Shown here piece after piece: positions 33,801-45,410 of a stretch of DNA of 64,000 nucleotides (position 1 is the stretch's first letter; each line of letters starts with the position of its first letter). The notes under the pieces were generated by a model. It was not told the DNA's origin and ran no database searches. It saw only the letters and a program-made list of their open reading frames with translations. Origin of the DNA: Sodiomyces alkalinus F11 (Eukaryota; Ascomycota; Sordariomycetes; Glomerellales; Plectosphaerellaceae); NCBI RefSeq assembly GCF_003711515.1, contig NW_021167087.1, positions 1,231,306 to 1,295,305 of the forward strand, read 5' to 3'. A program made the position numbers and the translations under genes.

Positions 33801-36800
33801 GGTATGGACGATGACGAGGAGGGCAGCAATGCTGGCATGGACGAAGAGGTCGATAATCCCCTTGCCGAAGCGGCCGAAGACGAGGAAACGCGACCGCAGT
33901 TTCGCTACGAGGCCGGGTATCTTCTGAGTCCCAAAGACGACGTCTATGATCGAATCCACGAGCTGCGCGAAGACGTCGGTCGACTCCTCTCTCGAACGCA
34001 TCAATTCATCAACCAAAACGTGGAGGATGACGTCCCCTGTTTTACTGCGCTGTACGCTGCGTACAGGACGTGGATAACAGACGTGGGTATTGAGCGCTCC
34101 GCCCATCCGCTTGAGAGGCACCTCCGACTGTACAAGCAGGGAATCGCTGCTTTTAAGATCAGCGGCCTACGCAAGGTGTACCCGCGGCCACTGCTCGTTA
34201 AGCGGGCGGACGCCTACCAGTTGCTTCGCGTGAAGCATAACGCCTCGGCCCGGCAGAAGAGCGAGCTCGACGAGCGTCTGCTCCTCGACCTGGCCGAATC
34301 CTGTACTTCGCTGTACGCCGACGTACGTCGCGTTGCCCAGGGAGCTCTCGAGTCTTCGCTGAAGGCCCTGATCGGCGGTCGGCCCATGGTGATCCCCGTC
34401 ATCATGGAGAAGCTCCGGACGGCTCTGGCCGACGAAGATCACGACCGCATCAAGGGCGCCATATACACGCTGTTCTTCACGAGTCTTCTTAAAACGTTGA
34501 TGAAGGACTGGCGCTACGGGCCGGATGCGCTCCGATTGTACATGAAAGCCGGCACCATCGACAAACCGAGTATCCAGAATCTGGTGGCCTCGGCCGTCTA
34601 CCAGATGTTCGACTTTGGCAAAGCGTTTGAGAGCATGGTCATCGTGGACGAGGATCTGGTGGGGCAGATCAAGCCCGACGTCGACTGCACGAAAGCCATC
34701 GAGGCGCGGAAAAAGTTCATCCGGCGTCGGCGCGCGCACGTCGAGGAGAAGAAGTCGGCTCTCGGGGTCGAGCTGACGCAGTTGTCCCTGAACGCGCACT
34801 GGAAGATCGCCGGCCGCTGCATCATCTTCGCCCTCAACCTCTCGCTGCGATTCAAGTCGCTGGCGCCGTCGCAGCTCGTCGAGGTGATCGCCAAGGGCGC
34901 CAACGATACCCACCCGGGCTTGCGGGTACACTACATGTCGGCGTTGACGGCGTTGTTCGAGGCCATTGACATGCGTGCGGCGTACGATCACCGTTACGAG
35001 AACTACATCCTGGGGGAGGACAAGGACCGCCACAAAGTCATCGTGCCGGTGCCGAAAGGCGATGCGGAGTTTACGGCCAAGTTTCTGGACGCTTTCGAGA
35101 AGCCCGACGACGCCGAGTACATGGTGAATACGGACCACCCTGGCTGGCTCGTGTGGGGCAAAGATTTCCTCGCCTTCCGCGCCAAACCGCTGCCGTTTAC
35201 GGACTACGACGAGGTCGAGACGGCGGTGCGTGAGCAGATTGGCGGCATCGTGACGCGGGAATGGATGAAGACGTGCTTCGAGTACATGAAGCAGGAGCCT
35301 CGCGACCCCAGCGCGGACCGCTTCCGCATGACCAACGTCTTCATGCTCATGCACGTGTTTGACCTGATGCACTACGGCGGCACGGTGGTGACGATGGAGG
35401 ACGTGCAGGAGCTGACCAAGGAAATCTACGGCGACGGCAGCGACAAGCACCAACACCGGGCGACGGCCGAGATTGTGGGCGCTCTCTTGACGGGCTCGTC
35501 GGACGACCCGCCCGACTTTCGGAACAAGGTCTGGAGCTTCGCGGCACCGATGCTGCTCAAGATCATCTCGGACGATTTGACGCCGGAAAACGTCTCGTAC
35601 TGGACGACGTGCCTTCATCTGATCATGGGTTCCAAAGACCCGCGCCGGTCTCACGAGATCATCCGCCACCTCACGTCGTTCCGACTCGACATGTCGTCCA
35701 ATGCGGCCTTCAAGGAGGCGTCCAAGATTCACCTGCTCGAGTCGGCCATTTCCGACTTGGGGTGGCACTTCCGGCACGAGAAGCCCATCCTGGAGAACTT
35801 CCTCGCCCACCTAGATCACCCCTACAAGACGGTCCGGGAGGCCATGGGCCGCGTCATCGCCAGCATCTATAGGACTAGGTACCATGAGTCGTTTGAGAGC
35901 GTGCCGAAGCTGCTGGAGCAGAACAAGGAAGCGTCGTCGATCGGGTTGCGGCCGTACCAGCCGACCGAGGCGTTCTCGGCCACCATCCTCGACGTATTCG
36001 AGCGCATCGAGAAGTGGCGACAGGAACGGACGCCGGGACAGAACACGCCGTCGTCGTACACGTCCGGGTCCAAGACGGTGCTCACCTGGCTGGACGCGAC
36101 GCTGTCGCAGCAGGACTGCACGCAGCTGGTGCGGTTCTTCCCGGAGCCGTTCATGGAGCAGCTGCTGCACATGATGGACGTCAAGGAGGACCCGGAGCTT
36201 ATGAAGCTGGCCTACCACGTGTATCGTCACCTGCCGAACGTGCCGTTCCGGGCGGGCGAGGAGGGGGCGTTTATCGCGTCGATGATCCGCATCGGGCGGA
36301 CGTCCAGCAGCTGGCACCAGCGGCTGCGGGCGCTCGTGAACATGCAGGTGATCTACTTCCGGCGGCTCTTTTTGATCAGCAGCGACCAGCGGCGGCTGCT
36401 CTTCGACGCGGTGAGCGAGATGCTGGCGGACCAGCAGCTGGAGGTGCGCACGTGCGCGTCGAACACGCTGGCGGGCATGGTGCGGTGCTCGCCGCAGCGG
36501 ATCCGGGGGCCGACGATCGAGCTGCTCAAGGAGCGGTTCGAGACGCAGCTGCGGCGGAACCCGATGCCGAAGAAGAAGCTGCCGGGGACGGACACGCCGG
36601 TGGACGTGCAGAAGCAGATCACGCGGAGGCACGCGGCGGTGCTGGGCCTCGGGGCGCTGGTGGAGGCGTTCCCTTATGCGACGCCGCCGCCGAAGTGGAT
36701 GCCGGAGGTGCTGGCGACGCTGGCGAACCGGGCGGCGTCGGATCCGGGGATCGTGGGGAAGGCGACGAAGGCGATTCTCTCGGACTTTAAAAAGACGCGG

Positions 36801-36968
36801 CAGGACAGTTGGAGCGTTGATAAGAAGGTGAGTGCTGCATTGCGCGCGTTTCGTTTCGTTTCGCGTTCTCTTTACAGACAAGACTGCTGACGACGACCTG
36901 GATAGTATTTCACCGAAGAGCAGCTGGACGCGCTGGAAGGTGTGTTGTGGAAGAGTTACTTTGCTTAA
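30818..36968 (+). CDS. BLM10: Proteasome activator BLM10 / PA200
   Basis: Three exons: 30818-31290, 31436-36827 and 36906-36968, giving 1975 aa in consistent phase. Introns are 145 bp (GTAGGA donor) and 78 bp (GTGAGT donor). Opening residues RYRPRTFSYFDHLPFPVEEESQ and then KFHYLKPVDDLVLDWRPLW are typical BLM10 N-terminal sequence. HEAT-repeat solenoid follows, with the BLM10 middle region and a C-terminal DUF3437-like segment (RKNPMPK-like, then RHAAVLGLGALVEAFPY). An acidic loop lies at about residues 940-985 (DEDGDEAMGMDDDEEG type). BLM10 caps the 20S proteasome and opens its gate to degrade unstructured proteins and acetylated histones. The C-terminus, which docks between alpha subunits through an HbYX motif, ends SYFA, so the penultimate residue is Phe rather than Tyr. 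It is convergent with the P450 gene. Confidence 0.96.
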
Positions 36969-37468
36969 GTTGAGCGCATACCATACGCAAACGAGGTACG
37001 ACTTGTGGACATTTGAATCATTCAGGGTTGGGGTTTAAAGAGAACGGCATGGAGGCATTCGTCCGGGGGGGGGGGGACAGGGATAGATGGGGATATCTCT
37101 TATGTTCCGTTGGGGTTGTATGAGTCCAGTCGGCATATCGAAGGAAGAAGCGTGGGGTTGTCAGCATGGGCTTGGGTTATTTGATAGACGGTGTATGAAT
37201 ACAGCGAGCAGCATGCCATGAGAGAAATGACAATACACTATAACCGTATGTTGAAGGTGAGGCCGCCTGTTCCCGTGTGGATGTCTTGGGTGTATTGGAT
37301 GGATATATCCTCGTTTAGGAGATGGGAGATGCTGAGAAGTTGAGGTGAACTCCATATTCCAACAATGTAAGACCGTTGCGTGTATCATAATCATGCGTAG
37401 TTGTAGATATCGTATGCCCTCGTGCTAACTATATGCGTAATGATATCCCGATATCCCGACGACACCCA
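36969..37468. other. Convergent 3' flanks
   Basis: Between the BLM10 stop and the P450 stop. It includes a poly-G tract (about 37064-37076). No gene. Confidence 0.4.
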
Positions 37469-39136
37469 TTAAGCCCCCTTTTCGCGCCTCTCCTTCTTCA
37501 CCTGGTTGAGAATCTCAGCATGATCAATGCCATGCGTACAACCAGACTTCAAAATCGCATCTCTCGCCCACGGACCCCGGGGCCGCAACACGGCACGGAA
37601 AGGCTTGGGCAAAGTAACGAAGCCCTCGGTGCAATCAAACTCGCTAACCTGGTGTCTCCTCCCCGTCGCCTCGTCCACCACGCCAGCCTGCACATCGCCA
37701 AAAGCCCACAGCATGCGAGCCATCTGGATGAACAGCTGGCTGCGGGCGATCATACGTCCGGCGCAGACGCGGCGGCCGAACCCGAAGCCGGTCTGGGGCA
37801 GGTCCTTCAGGAGGGAGGTGTTGAGGCCGCAGACGTCGACGTGGTGCGGTTCCGAGACGTCGGCGGGACGGGCCATCCAGCGCTCCGGGTAGAAGGAGTG
37901 GACGTCTTGGCCGAAGACGGACTCGTCGCGGGTGATGGCGTAGGCGTTGGCGAGGACGATGGAGTTGGCGGGGATGCGGTAGCCCTCGTAGGCGTCTTCG
38001 GACCTGGTGAAGTGGGGGACGCCGCCTACGACGACGGGGCGCCAGCGGAGGGTTTCGCTGGCGATGGCGTCGATGAAGGCCAGCTTGGGGCGGTCCTCGA
38101 AGGTGGGCAGCCTGTCCCGGCCGACGACGTCGTCGAGGAGCTTCTGGGCTTGCGGGACCCAGCGGGAGCCGCATGTGATCCAGGCGACGATGAACCAGTC
38201 CAGGGCGACGGTGGAGGTGTCCAGGCCCGCGTCGGCCAGGATGCCGAGGTCGAAGGCGAGCTCGACTTTCGGCATGTCCTGGGCTTCCTGGGAGGCGTGC
38301 ATGAATTTGCTAAAGTTCCAGCCCGGGTTGGCGAGGCCCTTGTCGAGGTTCCCGACGTGGAGCTTGCGCTCGAGGTCGAACAGCTCGTCGGCCTCGCGTT
38401 TCCAGGGGGCCAGGAAGCGCGGGAGGTGGTTGAGCTGCGGGATCGAGTCGACGAGGTAGGCGCCGACCTGCCCCGTGCGGGCGAACTCGGCCTGCACGCG
38501 CTTCCCGTCGAGGAGCTCCTGCTCGTAGCCCGTCTTGAGGCGGTAGCCGTAGAGGAGGCAGTAGATGAAGCTGGCCATGGCGCGCTCGTGGTGGTGGTGG
38601 AAGTCGAGCCCCTTTTCGCCGAAGGTGTCCCAGTCGCGGAGGGCGTCGAACAGGAGTTGGCGCGATTCGAGGTCCTGGAGGGGCCGGTAGGAGCTGGCGG
38701 ACGGGAGGGTCATCAGGGGGGCCTCCATGCGCTGGTGGAGCTTGTAGCGGTCGTCGTAGGGGCGGAGGAGCATGTGCATGCCCTTGGTGACCATCTCGCC
38801 GGCCATGACCATGCGCGGGCGGTCCGAGTACCGCGAGCCTCGTTTGTTGAGGAGGTCGTAGGCCGGTTGGTGCTTGGAGAGGATGATGAGGGGCTGGCCG
38901 GCCATGCTGAGGTGCATGATGGGGCCGTATTGTTTGCTCATGTAGTATAGGTGAAGCCATTGCAAGCTCTTGGGGAGTTGGTGCAGGTTTCCGAGAAGAG
39001 GGAGGGGCTTGGGGCCTGGTGGGAGGGGTAAGGCGTTGGGAGATGCCCGTCCTCGGCGGATGAAGGAGGTGAGGAGGCGGCCGAGGATAAGGGCCCCGAA
39101 AAGGGCCAGCAAGAGGAGACGCGGATCTTGCAACAT
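37469..39136 (-). CDS. Cytochrome P450 monooxygenase
   Basis: 555 aa, intronless, from the first ATG at 39136; the frame is open to 39235 but without an ATG. N-terminal membrane anchor at residues 6-24, then the Pro-rich hinge LPLPPGPKPLPLLGN. I-helix motif AGLDTST around residue 300, ExxR in ETLRWRP, PERW, and the heme loop FGFGRRVCAG with the axial Cys at about 458. All catalytic elements are intact, so it should be an active ER-membrane monooxygenase. It resembles fungal family enzymes of the CYP620/CYP5-like O-methylsterigmatocystin-oxidoreductase-annotated type, but the family number is not certain. No biosynthetic neighbours flank it, so catabolic or detoxifying roles are as likely as secondary metabolism. 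Just before the ATG a TCGTCTTGTGCTGCG-like unit is repeated in the leader. Confidence 0.93.
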   Translation of the reverse strand: MLQDPRLLLLALFGALILGRLLTSFIRRGRASPNALPLPPGPKPLPLLGNLHQLPKSLQWLHLYYMSKQYGPIMHLSMAGQPLIILSKHQPAYDLLNKRGSRYSDRPRMVMAGEMVTKGMHMLLRPYDDRYKLHQRMEAPLMTLPSASSYRPLQDLESRQLLFDALRDWDTFGEKGLDFHHHHERAMASFIYCLLYGYRLKTGYEQELLDGKRVQAEFARTGQVGAYLVDSIPQLNHLPRFLAPWKREADELFDLERKLHVGNLDKGLANPGWNFSKFMHASQEAQDMPKVELAFDLGILADAGLDTSTVALDWFIVAWITCGSRWVPQAQKLLDDVVGRDRLPTFEDRPKLAFIDAIASETLRWRPVVVGGVPHFTRSEDAYEGYRIPANSIVLANAYAITRDESVFGQDVHSFYPERWMARPADVSEPHHVDVCGLNTSLLKDLPQTGFGFGRRVCAGRMIARSQLFIQMARMLWAFGDVQAGVVDEATGRRHQVSEFDCTEGFVTLPKPFRAVLRPRGPWARDAILKSGCTHGIDHAEILNQVKKERREKGA

Positions 39137-41881
39137 GTTGGTGAAGAGAGGATGAAGTTGTGCTGCGTCGTCTTGTGCTGCGTCGTCTTGTGTTGCAAAC
39201 CCTTCCCTTTCGAAGACACTGGCGGAAGCGCTCACGAGGAAGCACGAGAACGGGCTGATGTGCGTGTAAACTCCAATGCCACCGGGGGTCCCCGCGCTCT
39301 TTTCAAGGAAACATAAAGCTTTCCATGTTGCGACATGATCCTACTTGGTCCCCCGCTTGAAATATCCTGATCATTACCTTTTCCAGGCCTTTTCTCGCAT
39401 GGGCCCCACGCCTCTCCCACGCTATATTGGCCCTGCATTCACCACTGGGGATGGAATAGGCTGTGGATGGGACTGGCGTGCCATGATCTCCGAGCTCCTG
39501 GGGAACCGACTCGCGCATGGAGGGGGAAAGACGGGGTACGGTGGTAGCCGAGCTGCACGGCACGGTATCAGGGTGGAGGGTGGGGGCTGCGAGTCGCCGA
39601 CTCGCCAGTCGCCAGTCGCGACACCCCATGCTTGGCCCCCGACTGCCAGGTAAATTGTAATGATAGCGTGGGCCTGGCTTGAATCTTGATGGATTGAGTA
39701 ATGGCTGTACGTTGTATGGGTTGTTTCACGGGAGAGGTGCGATCTTCATGGGTACAGATAGAGACCCCGGAGAAATATCTCCTCAACTTTCTATGGAGCT
39801 GTAAGGTGTAGCTCTAAGTGTGTTTCTACTGTGCTTCGTACGAGGACGCGGATACGTACGTTGTATGGAGCAGGCGATGCAAGCCGTCCGTGCCATGCGT
39901 ATAAGTATGCACATCTGCCAAGCACGCGAGACACTTCAAGCTTGGTCAAGTCTAATGCTCCCACGGACCTTTTCAGAGGCCATGACAAGAGTTCAAGTTG
40001 TCTCTCTTGTTTGGATCGTCACGATGGGACGGTCCGCCTTGGTCGAGTCTCTCAACTGTCGACTGTGTCCTTGGAAGGGACACGGCGGGCCCGGGACGAC
40101 GAATGGCTACTTGCACCCTTTTATTCATACCAAGAGGAGAGTGACGCTCTGTGGTGCGAGGTGCTGCCGGAGATTTCTCCGTTGGGCTGACTACATATTG
40201 CTGACAAGAATTTCTTTTTCTACATGGCAATTTTGAAAGAGTCGTCCCGCCCGCATGACGCCTCGAATATTCATCTCACAGCTGAATTACATGGAGTAGA
40301 GGTCTTGGTATGGGGCCATGGCGAGGACTAGCGTCGCTGCCGGAGCGCCGGGGAGCTCATCCCGGCGTGTTAGTGGCATGGCATGGCATGCAAAGCGTCT
40401 GGTGGATGCGAACGGGATGACCCGCCTAGGCCCAAGTCCTCGTCCTACTGTGTCGTGCTAGAACGCCTCTCTTGAGTCTGGAGTCCTGAAATGCATGCCA
40501 GATAGGATAGACAAAGCAATGGGCAACCCTGAATCGATGCATAAAAGCTTTGTTTCACCGCTATTTCGGGATATCCAAGTACAACTGTAAGTAGGCATGT
40601 ATGCAGGATGAGAACGAACCGACAGGGGGCATACGCTGCTAGCCTGCCCTCCAATATGCGGGTGAGATATCAGAAATCATCCGCAGTCTTAGTCCATGGT
40701 ATGTCTTATAAGACGCGGGCTAGTGGTGGTCACGACCCAGGAGTCTCAGCCAAGCCCATGCCCAGAGGTAATCGTGATCTTTTCGGACAACTCTTTAAAA
40801 TGTCTCCAACTTGTAATGAGTATGCACCTATTTCTGGCCCCCCGACTCGCTTGCGGTCTTGGATCACGGTTCTACGGAGCATTCATGCCCACCCCACGGG
40901 CCCGCGGCAACGGCCCGAGGATTCTGCTACGCGGGCAGACCCATAAACCCAATACAGCATCTGGAGGTGAAGCCGGTGAGTGAAGAGATTTGCAAGACTC
41001 CAAGGGTCAGACATGCCATTGTAGAGTTGAAGATTCGAAAACCCCAAAGGCTCCACTGCCGCAATACCTGGTTGAGTGGTAGTTGAGTCTATAGAGAGTT
41101 GGCCGTACCTAGATAGATAGTGGCAAACAGTGGGAATAAATACGCAGCATCTAAACGATAATGGGGGGTAAAGGCCATCGGCCCAGCCCAGCCTGCCTCC
41201 TGAGCGGCCTGCCTGCATGCAGACTCGGCATATGTACGCACTCCACTATAAGGCCACTCGAACGGACTTGACGCTCAAGAATATGAATCTGATATTACCC
41301 TTGCGGGCTTTGTTCTGAAATTACAAAAAACTACAACAGTTTCAGTATGTTTAACGCTGTAGAGTACAACGCAGATGATTATGGGACATTCTTACTCGGT
41401 AACAGGTCCTGGACTCGGGATAGCCAGTCATAATCTCATAAACCTTTCAGGGGTCCCAGGTGTGGTCCACAGGCTCTCAGGGGTCAAGGTCGCTGACGAC
41501 CCCTCCACGGGCTCGGTTACAGAACTACGGGCGCAAGTCACATTCTTCGCCTTTCTGCAAAGTTACTTCTCCTCATCCTGGGCCAGGGGGGGCTTTTGTG
41601 AAGAGATGAGCCCCCATCTCACGAGAGCTTCGTCGGCCTTGACGAAAGTGTAGAATTAAATGTCGCCCCGTTCCCACGTCCAAGAAGAACACGAAAGGCT
41701 CCTGAGGAGTTTGCGTGCCGACACTCACTTTTTGTTTCTTCATTTTTATTGCTTTTAGTTTCTTCTCTGCTTTTTCGTACTCCGTCGATTCCGAGCACCT
41801 GGTTTATCCCGAGATTCTGCCTCCAGGCGAAACTTGTACGACTACGACCGACAAAACATCTACAGCAAACGCCCAGCCGCC
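39137..41881. other. Long intergenic region
   Basis: 2.7 kb between divergent P450 and GPCR genes. A CCAATATAG box lies at about 39432-39424 on the minus strand, roughly 290 bp upstream of the P450 ATG. The leader repeat is at 39160-39195. The remaining short frames match nothing I recognise. Confidence 0.4.
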
Positions 41882-43910
41882 ATGAGGCTGCCGGCCTGGG
41901 CAGCCCTCGCCGTCGGTGGCCTGGCCGTCTTCTCGAAGGCCCAGGAGATGCCGCAGTGTGCGGTACGTGAGAAGGAGAGGAAGCAAGAACGAGGAGGGGG
42001 AGGAGGAGAAGAAGAAAGACAACAAGAAGAAAAGGGAGACGAGAGAAGGGAGAGAAAAGGCCTAACACGCAAATCTTCCACAGGGCGACTGTCTAGCCAC
42101 ACATCTCGAGGTGTCCTCTTGCGGTCCAACCGACTTTGACTGCATCTGCGCCGACGAGACTCTCATGGAAAACGTCGGATTGTGCACTCTCGGCGCCTGC
42201 ACCGTCGTCGAGGCTTTGGGTAAGTGCAGTACACCCCTCCCCCAACCCAACCTTTACCTCTTGAACGTCCTTCTCCTGCCCCCGGAGGACTTTAGTTCGC
42301 CGACTCTCGGTTAACTTGCGCCTTTTCTTCAGCTTCCCGGAACATAACATCAACTCTTTGCAAGGAGCCCATCCGCGATAGAAGTCTGGTGGCCCCCATT
42401 GCCACGGCCGTGTCCGGTTCCATTGCCTTGTTCGTAATCCTCATCAGGGTGTGGGAGTGTTCCATACAAAAGGAGTGGGGATGGTCCGATATGAGTGCCT
42501 ATGTGGCCTGGGTAAGCGTTCCGGCACCTTCTAGGCGAACATTGCCCCCGGTATTCTTCTTCCGCCGTTCATATGTCTCGCTGACCTTGTATAATGCTCT
42601 CCGCTATAGGCATCATCCGTGCCCATGAACGTATTCGAATTCTTCAGTATGTTTTACTGTGTACCCCTGACACGGTCCTTCCGTTTCGCTCAGCTTCCTC
42701 GCTCCGACTCTAGTCTCTGTGCTGACGACTATCGTCAGTGATGGCCAACGGTATGGGAAAGGATATTTGGACCTTGACTCCGGAGCAAATCACAGACGTC
42801 GTCAGGGTAAGACAGTACTCTAAGAACCACGGTTGAGGAGGAAAAAGGGGTAAACTGACAGCATGCCCTTTCGCATCTTTGACTCCAGTACACCTGGGTG
42901 ACCCAAGTCAGCTACATCCCAGCCATCAACCTCACGAAAGTGGCCATCCTCCTCTTCTTCATCCGCGTCTTCCCCGATCAGAAGTTCCAATGGATATGCT
43001 GGGGTAGCATAGTCCACTGCATCCTGTTCATGGTGTCAACGTTTATCGCCGCCGTTCTCGCCTGTATCCCAGTTGAGTATGCCTGGTCAGCATGGTCTGG
43101 GACGGGCGAGGGGATATGCTACGACAACAACGCCTTTTGGTGGGCTGTCTCGGTAAGAAACAAATTTGCCCGCCGCCCTAAAAAGGAAGGGAAAAAATAA
43201 AGACCGTGTAACTATATCGCTGACTCCGTTCGATTCGTCTTGTCAGGCCATCAACATCGCCACCGACCTCTGGATCCTAGCGTTGCCGATTCGACAGCTC
43301 CTCAGCCTGCAGCTGGGAACGAAGAAGAAGATTTACCTGATCCTCATGTTCAGCGTGGGTCTTGTGTAAGTCACATGCACGGAACGCCCCGGGGGCTACA
43401 GTTGGGCCTACACATCCTGCTGACGCTGGAGATAGCATCACCATTGTGAGCATCATTCGTTTCGAAGGCCTCCTCACATACTCTACATCCTCCAATCCGA
43501 CATGTAAGTCAAAGAGAACTTGAACCCCACCATGCCTATATCCTTGCCCCTCCCCAGAAGGACATGTAGGCTGACCGTAAACCGCCGACCAACGTCCAGA
43601 CAACAACGTCATGGTAGCGACCTACAGCGTAGTCGAATGCAACGTCTCCGTCATCTGCTGTTGCATGCCCTCCACCCTTGCCTGCCTCCGCCGCTACTTC
43701 CCCCAGGGATTCGGGAGCACCAACCGCACGACCGGATCGAAACATGAAGTCAAGAGCTACGGAAACTCCAAATCTCCGTTCCCATCCAACGGCGGCGGCA
43801 TACACAAGAGCGTCACGCATTCCGTCTCGATCATGCCGCGTGCTGGTGATTCCGACGTCGTGGAGCTGATGGACGTCGAGGCGAACAAGCAATACGCCCC
43901 CCAGTGGTGA
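41882..43910 (+). CDS. CFEM-domain Pth11-type GPCR
   Basis: Nine exons: 41882-41962, 42084-42219, 42333-42511, 42610-42646, 42739-42806, 42889-43152, 43247-43365, 43436-43503 and 43600-43910, giving 420 aa with all phases consistent. Signal peptide 1-20, then a CFEM domain with eight Cys: MPQCAGDC, SSCGPTDFDCICAD, GLC, GAC, and TLC after the second intron. The fungal seven-helix (rhodopsin-like, Pth11-type) domain follows; clear segments include AVSGSIALFVILIRVW, LTKVAILLFFIRVFP and AINIATDLWILALPI. A hydrophilic Ser-rich cytoplasmic tail ends the protein. Magnaporthe PTH11 of this class senses surface cues for appressorium formation. The short exons 4 and 5 are the least certain. Probably a plasma-membrane receptor; ligand unknown. 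Confidence 0.9.
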
Positions 43911-44261
43911 TGGCTGGGAGTTTTCGGCAGCCTCACGAAGAGCTCGAGAGAAATAAAGGAGGAAAAGAACAAACAAGTTGTGCTTATTCGGAGAGGCTTC
44001 ATGTTGCCCTGTATTATATACTGTACGGATACCCTTCATGGCCTAGCCGTCGTCTCCTTTGACTGGTCGAGATGCTAGGACGGCACGGCCATGTTGGGGG
44101 GCTGTGCTGAGAACTTTTAGATACCACACCGGCCAGCTACTGAACTGGCTCTTGATTGTAGTTTTAGACACACTTTCCAATACAGCTCGGCAATGCTGGG
44201 ACGGCCCACTGCCATTCAACGGACTACCATAACCGCCAGACCCCTACCATTACCACTACCA
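43911..44261. other. Convergent 3' flanks
   Basis: Between the GPCR stop and the SDR stop; nothing else seen. Confidence 0.4.
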
Positions 44262-45227
44262 CTAAGCATGTGCTTCCAACTCCTTCTCCGTCCACTCCCA
44301 TAACCTCTCGGCCAACGCGTCATTCCTCGTGTCAGGGGTGCCCAACCCCTCCACGCCCAGCGGCTTGTAAAACTCCCCGCTCCGAACGCCCTTCGCCACC
44401 GACGCCCAGAGCTGATGCCGCGCCCCCACCTCGGGAGTGAGGAACAAGCCACCCAAAGCCTTCACCATAGCCTTGGCCGCCGCCGAGGCGCTGGGATCCG
44501 TCCCGTACAGATTCGTCTTGACGAGCCCCGGATGGACCGACACGGCCGTGATGCGCGGGTACAGCTCCGCCAAGCGGCGCGCGAACAGTATATTCGCCAG
44601 CTTGCTCTGCCCATAACACACAAACACGCCCAGCGCCTTCCCGTCCGTCTTGAGCGAGTCGAACTGGATCCCGCCCTTCGGGGCGTACTCGTGCCCGTGC
44701 GACGTCAGGACCACGACGCGCACGTCCGCGCCGGGCTCTTCCGCCGCCGTGCGCTCCAGGAGCGGGAGGAGCCGCTTGGTGAGCAGCGCGTGGCCCATGT
44801 GGTTCGTGCCGAACTGCGCCTCGTAGCCGTCTTTCGTGAGGGCCGCCGGCGTGGCCATGACGCCCGCGTTGAGCATCAGGATGTCGAGCCGGGTCGCGGC
44901 GGCGAGGAACTCGGCGGCCGCTCTGTCGATGGATGCGAACGAGGTCAGGTCGAGCTGCAGGGTGCGGATGGGAGGGGCCGCGGGGACTTGGGCGCGGATG
45001 TCGGCGATGGCGGCGTTGGCCTTTTCGAGGTTCCGCACGGCCATCCAGATCTCGGATGGGCTGTGCCGCGCGTATTCGAGGATGGCTTGCTTGCCCAGCC
45101 CGTCGCTGCCTCCGGTGACGAGGATGACTTTGCCCTGGAGGTTGGGGATTTCTTTCTCGGGGTTGAACTTGCGGGCGTTGCCGCCTAGGACGGAGCCGAG
45201 GCGGAAGAGGTCGCCGAATCCGCCCAT
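44262..45227 (-). CDS. Short-chain dehydrogenase/reductase
   Basis: 321 aa, single exon. ATG at 45227 is chosen for its strong context (CAACACCATGG); an upstream frame to 45329 lacks family sequence. Classical SDR features: cofactor loop TGGSDGLGK at about 38-46, LDLTSF, NAGVMATP at about 115-122, catalytic Ser in LTSHGHEY, and the YGQSK pair (Tyr, Lys) near 205-209 followed by SVHPGLVKTNLY. It is closest in layout to the retinol-dehydrogenase/WWOX-like group of fungal SDRs, using NAD(P)(H) on a small lipophilic alcohol or ketone. The isolated setting gives no pathway clue. Confidence 0.92.
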   Translation of the reverse strand: MGGFGDLFRLGSVLGGNARKFNPEKEIPNLQGKVILVTGGSDGLGKQAILEYARHSPSEIWMAVRNLEKANAAIADIRAQVPAAPPIRTLQLDLTSFASIDRAAAEFLAAATRLDILMLNAGVMATPAALTKDGYEAQFGTNHMGHALLTKRLLPLLERTAAEEPGADVRVVVLTSHGHEYAPKGGIQFDSLKTDGKALGVFVCYGQSKLANILFARRLAELYPRITAVSVHPGLVKTNLYGTDPSASAAAKAMVKALGGLFLTPEVGARHQLWASVAKGVRSGEFYKPLGVEGLGTPDTRNDALAERLWEWTEKELEAHA

Positions 45228-45402
45228 GGTGTTGACGGATGGATGGATAGGAGACGAAGGAGATAAGCGGTAACTTGTAAGCCTGGCAAGATAGGCAGGG
45301 GGAATGGATGATACCGTGGTAATGGGCAACTCTTGATTGATGTGTAGGAAGAGAAAGGCTCCAGGACAAAGGGATGAAAGAAGGGCACAGGGACGGCGAC
45401 AC

Positions 45403-45410
45403 TATTTATA
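45403..45410 (-). promoter_or_regulatory. TATA box of the SDR gene
   Basis: TATAAATA on the minus strand, 176 bp upstream of the SDR ATG. Confidence 0.5.

Noticed and set aside
34167..35810. 547-codon open frame on the minus strand inside BLM10
   Set aside because: Shadow of the GC-rich BLM10 coding frame: Arg/His/Val-rich, no domain, no introns or promoter. The same holds for the minus-strand frames at 32079-32909, 32961-34121 and 35811-36881.
37433..38950. 505-codon plus-strand frame
   Set aside because: Antisense shadow of the P450 gene, Glu/Gly/Val-rich as expected from complementing GC-rich codons.
44415..45188. 257-codon plus-strand frame
   Set aside because: Antisense shadow of the SDR gene.
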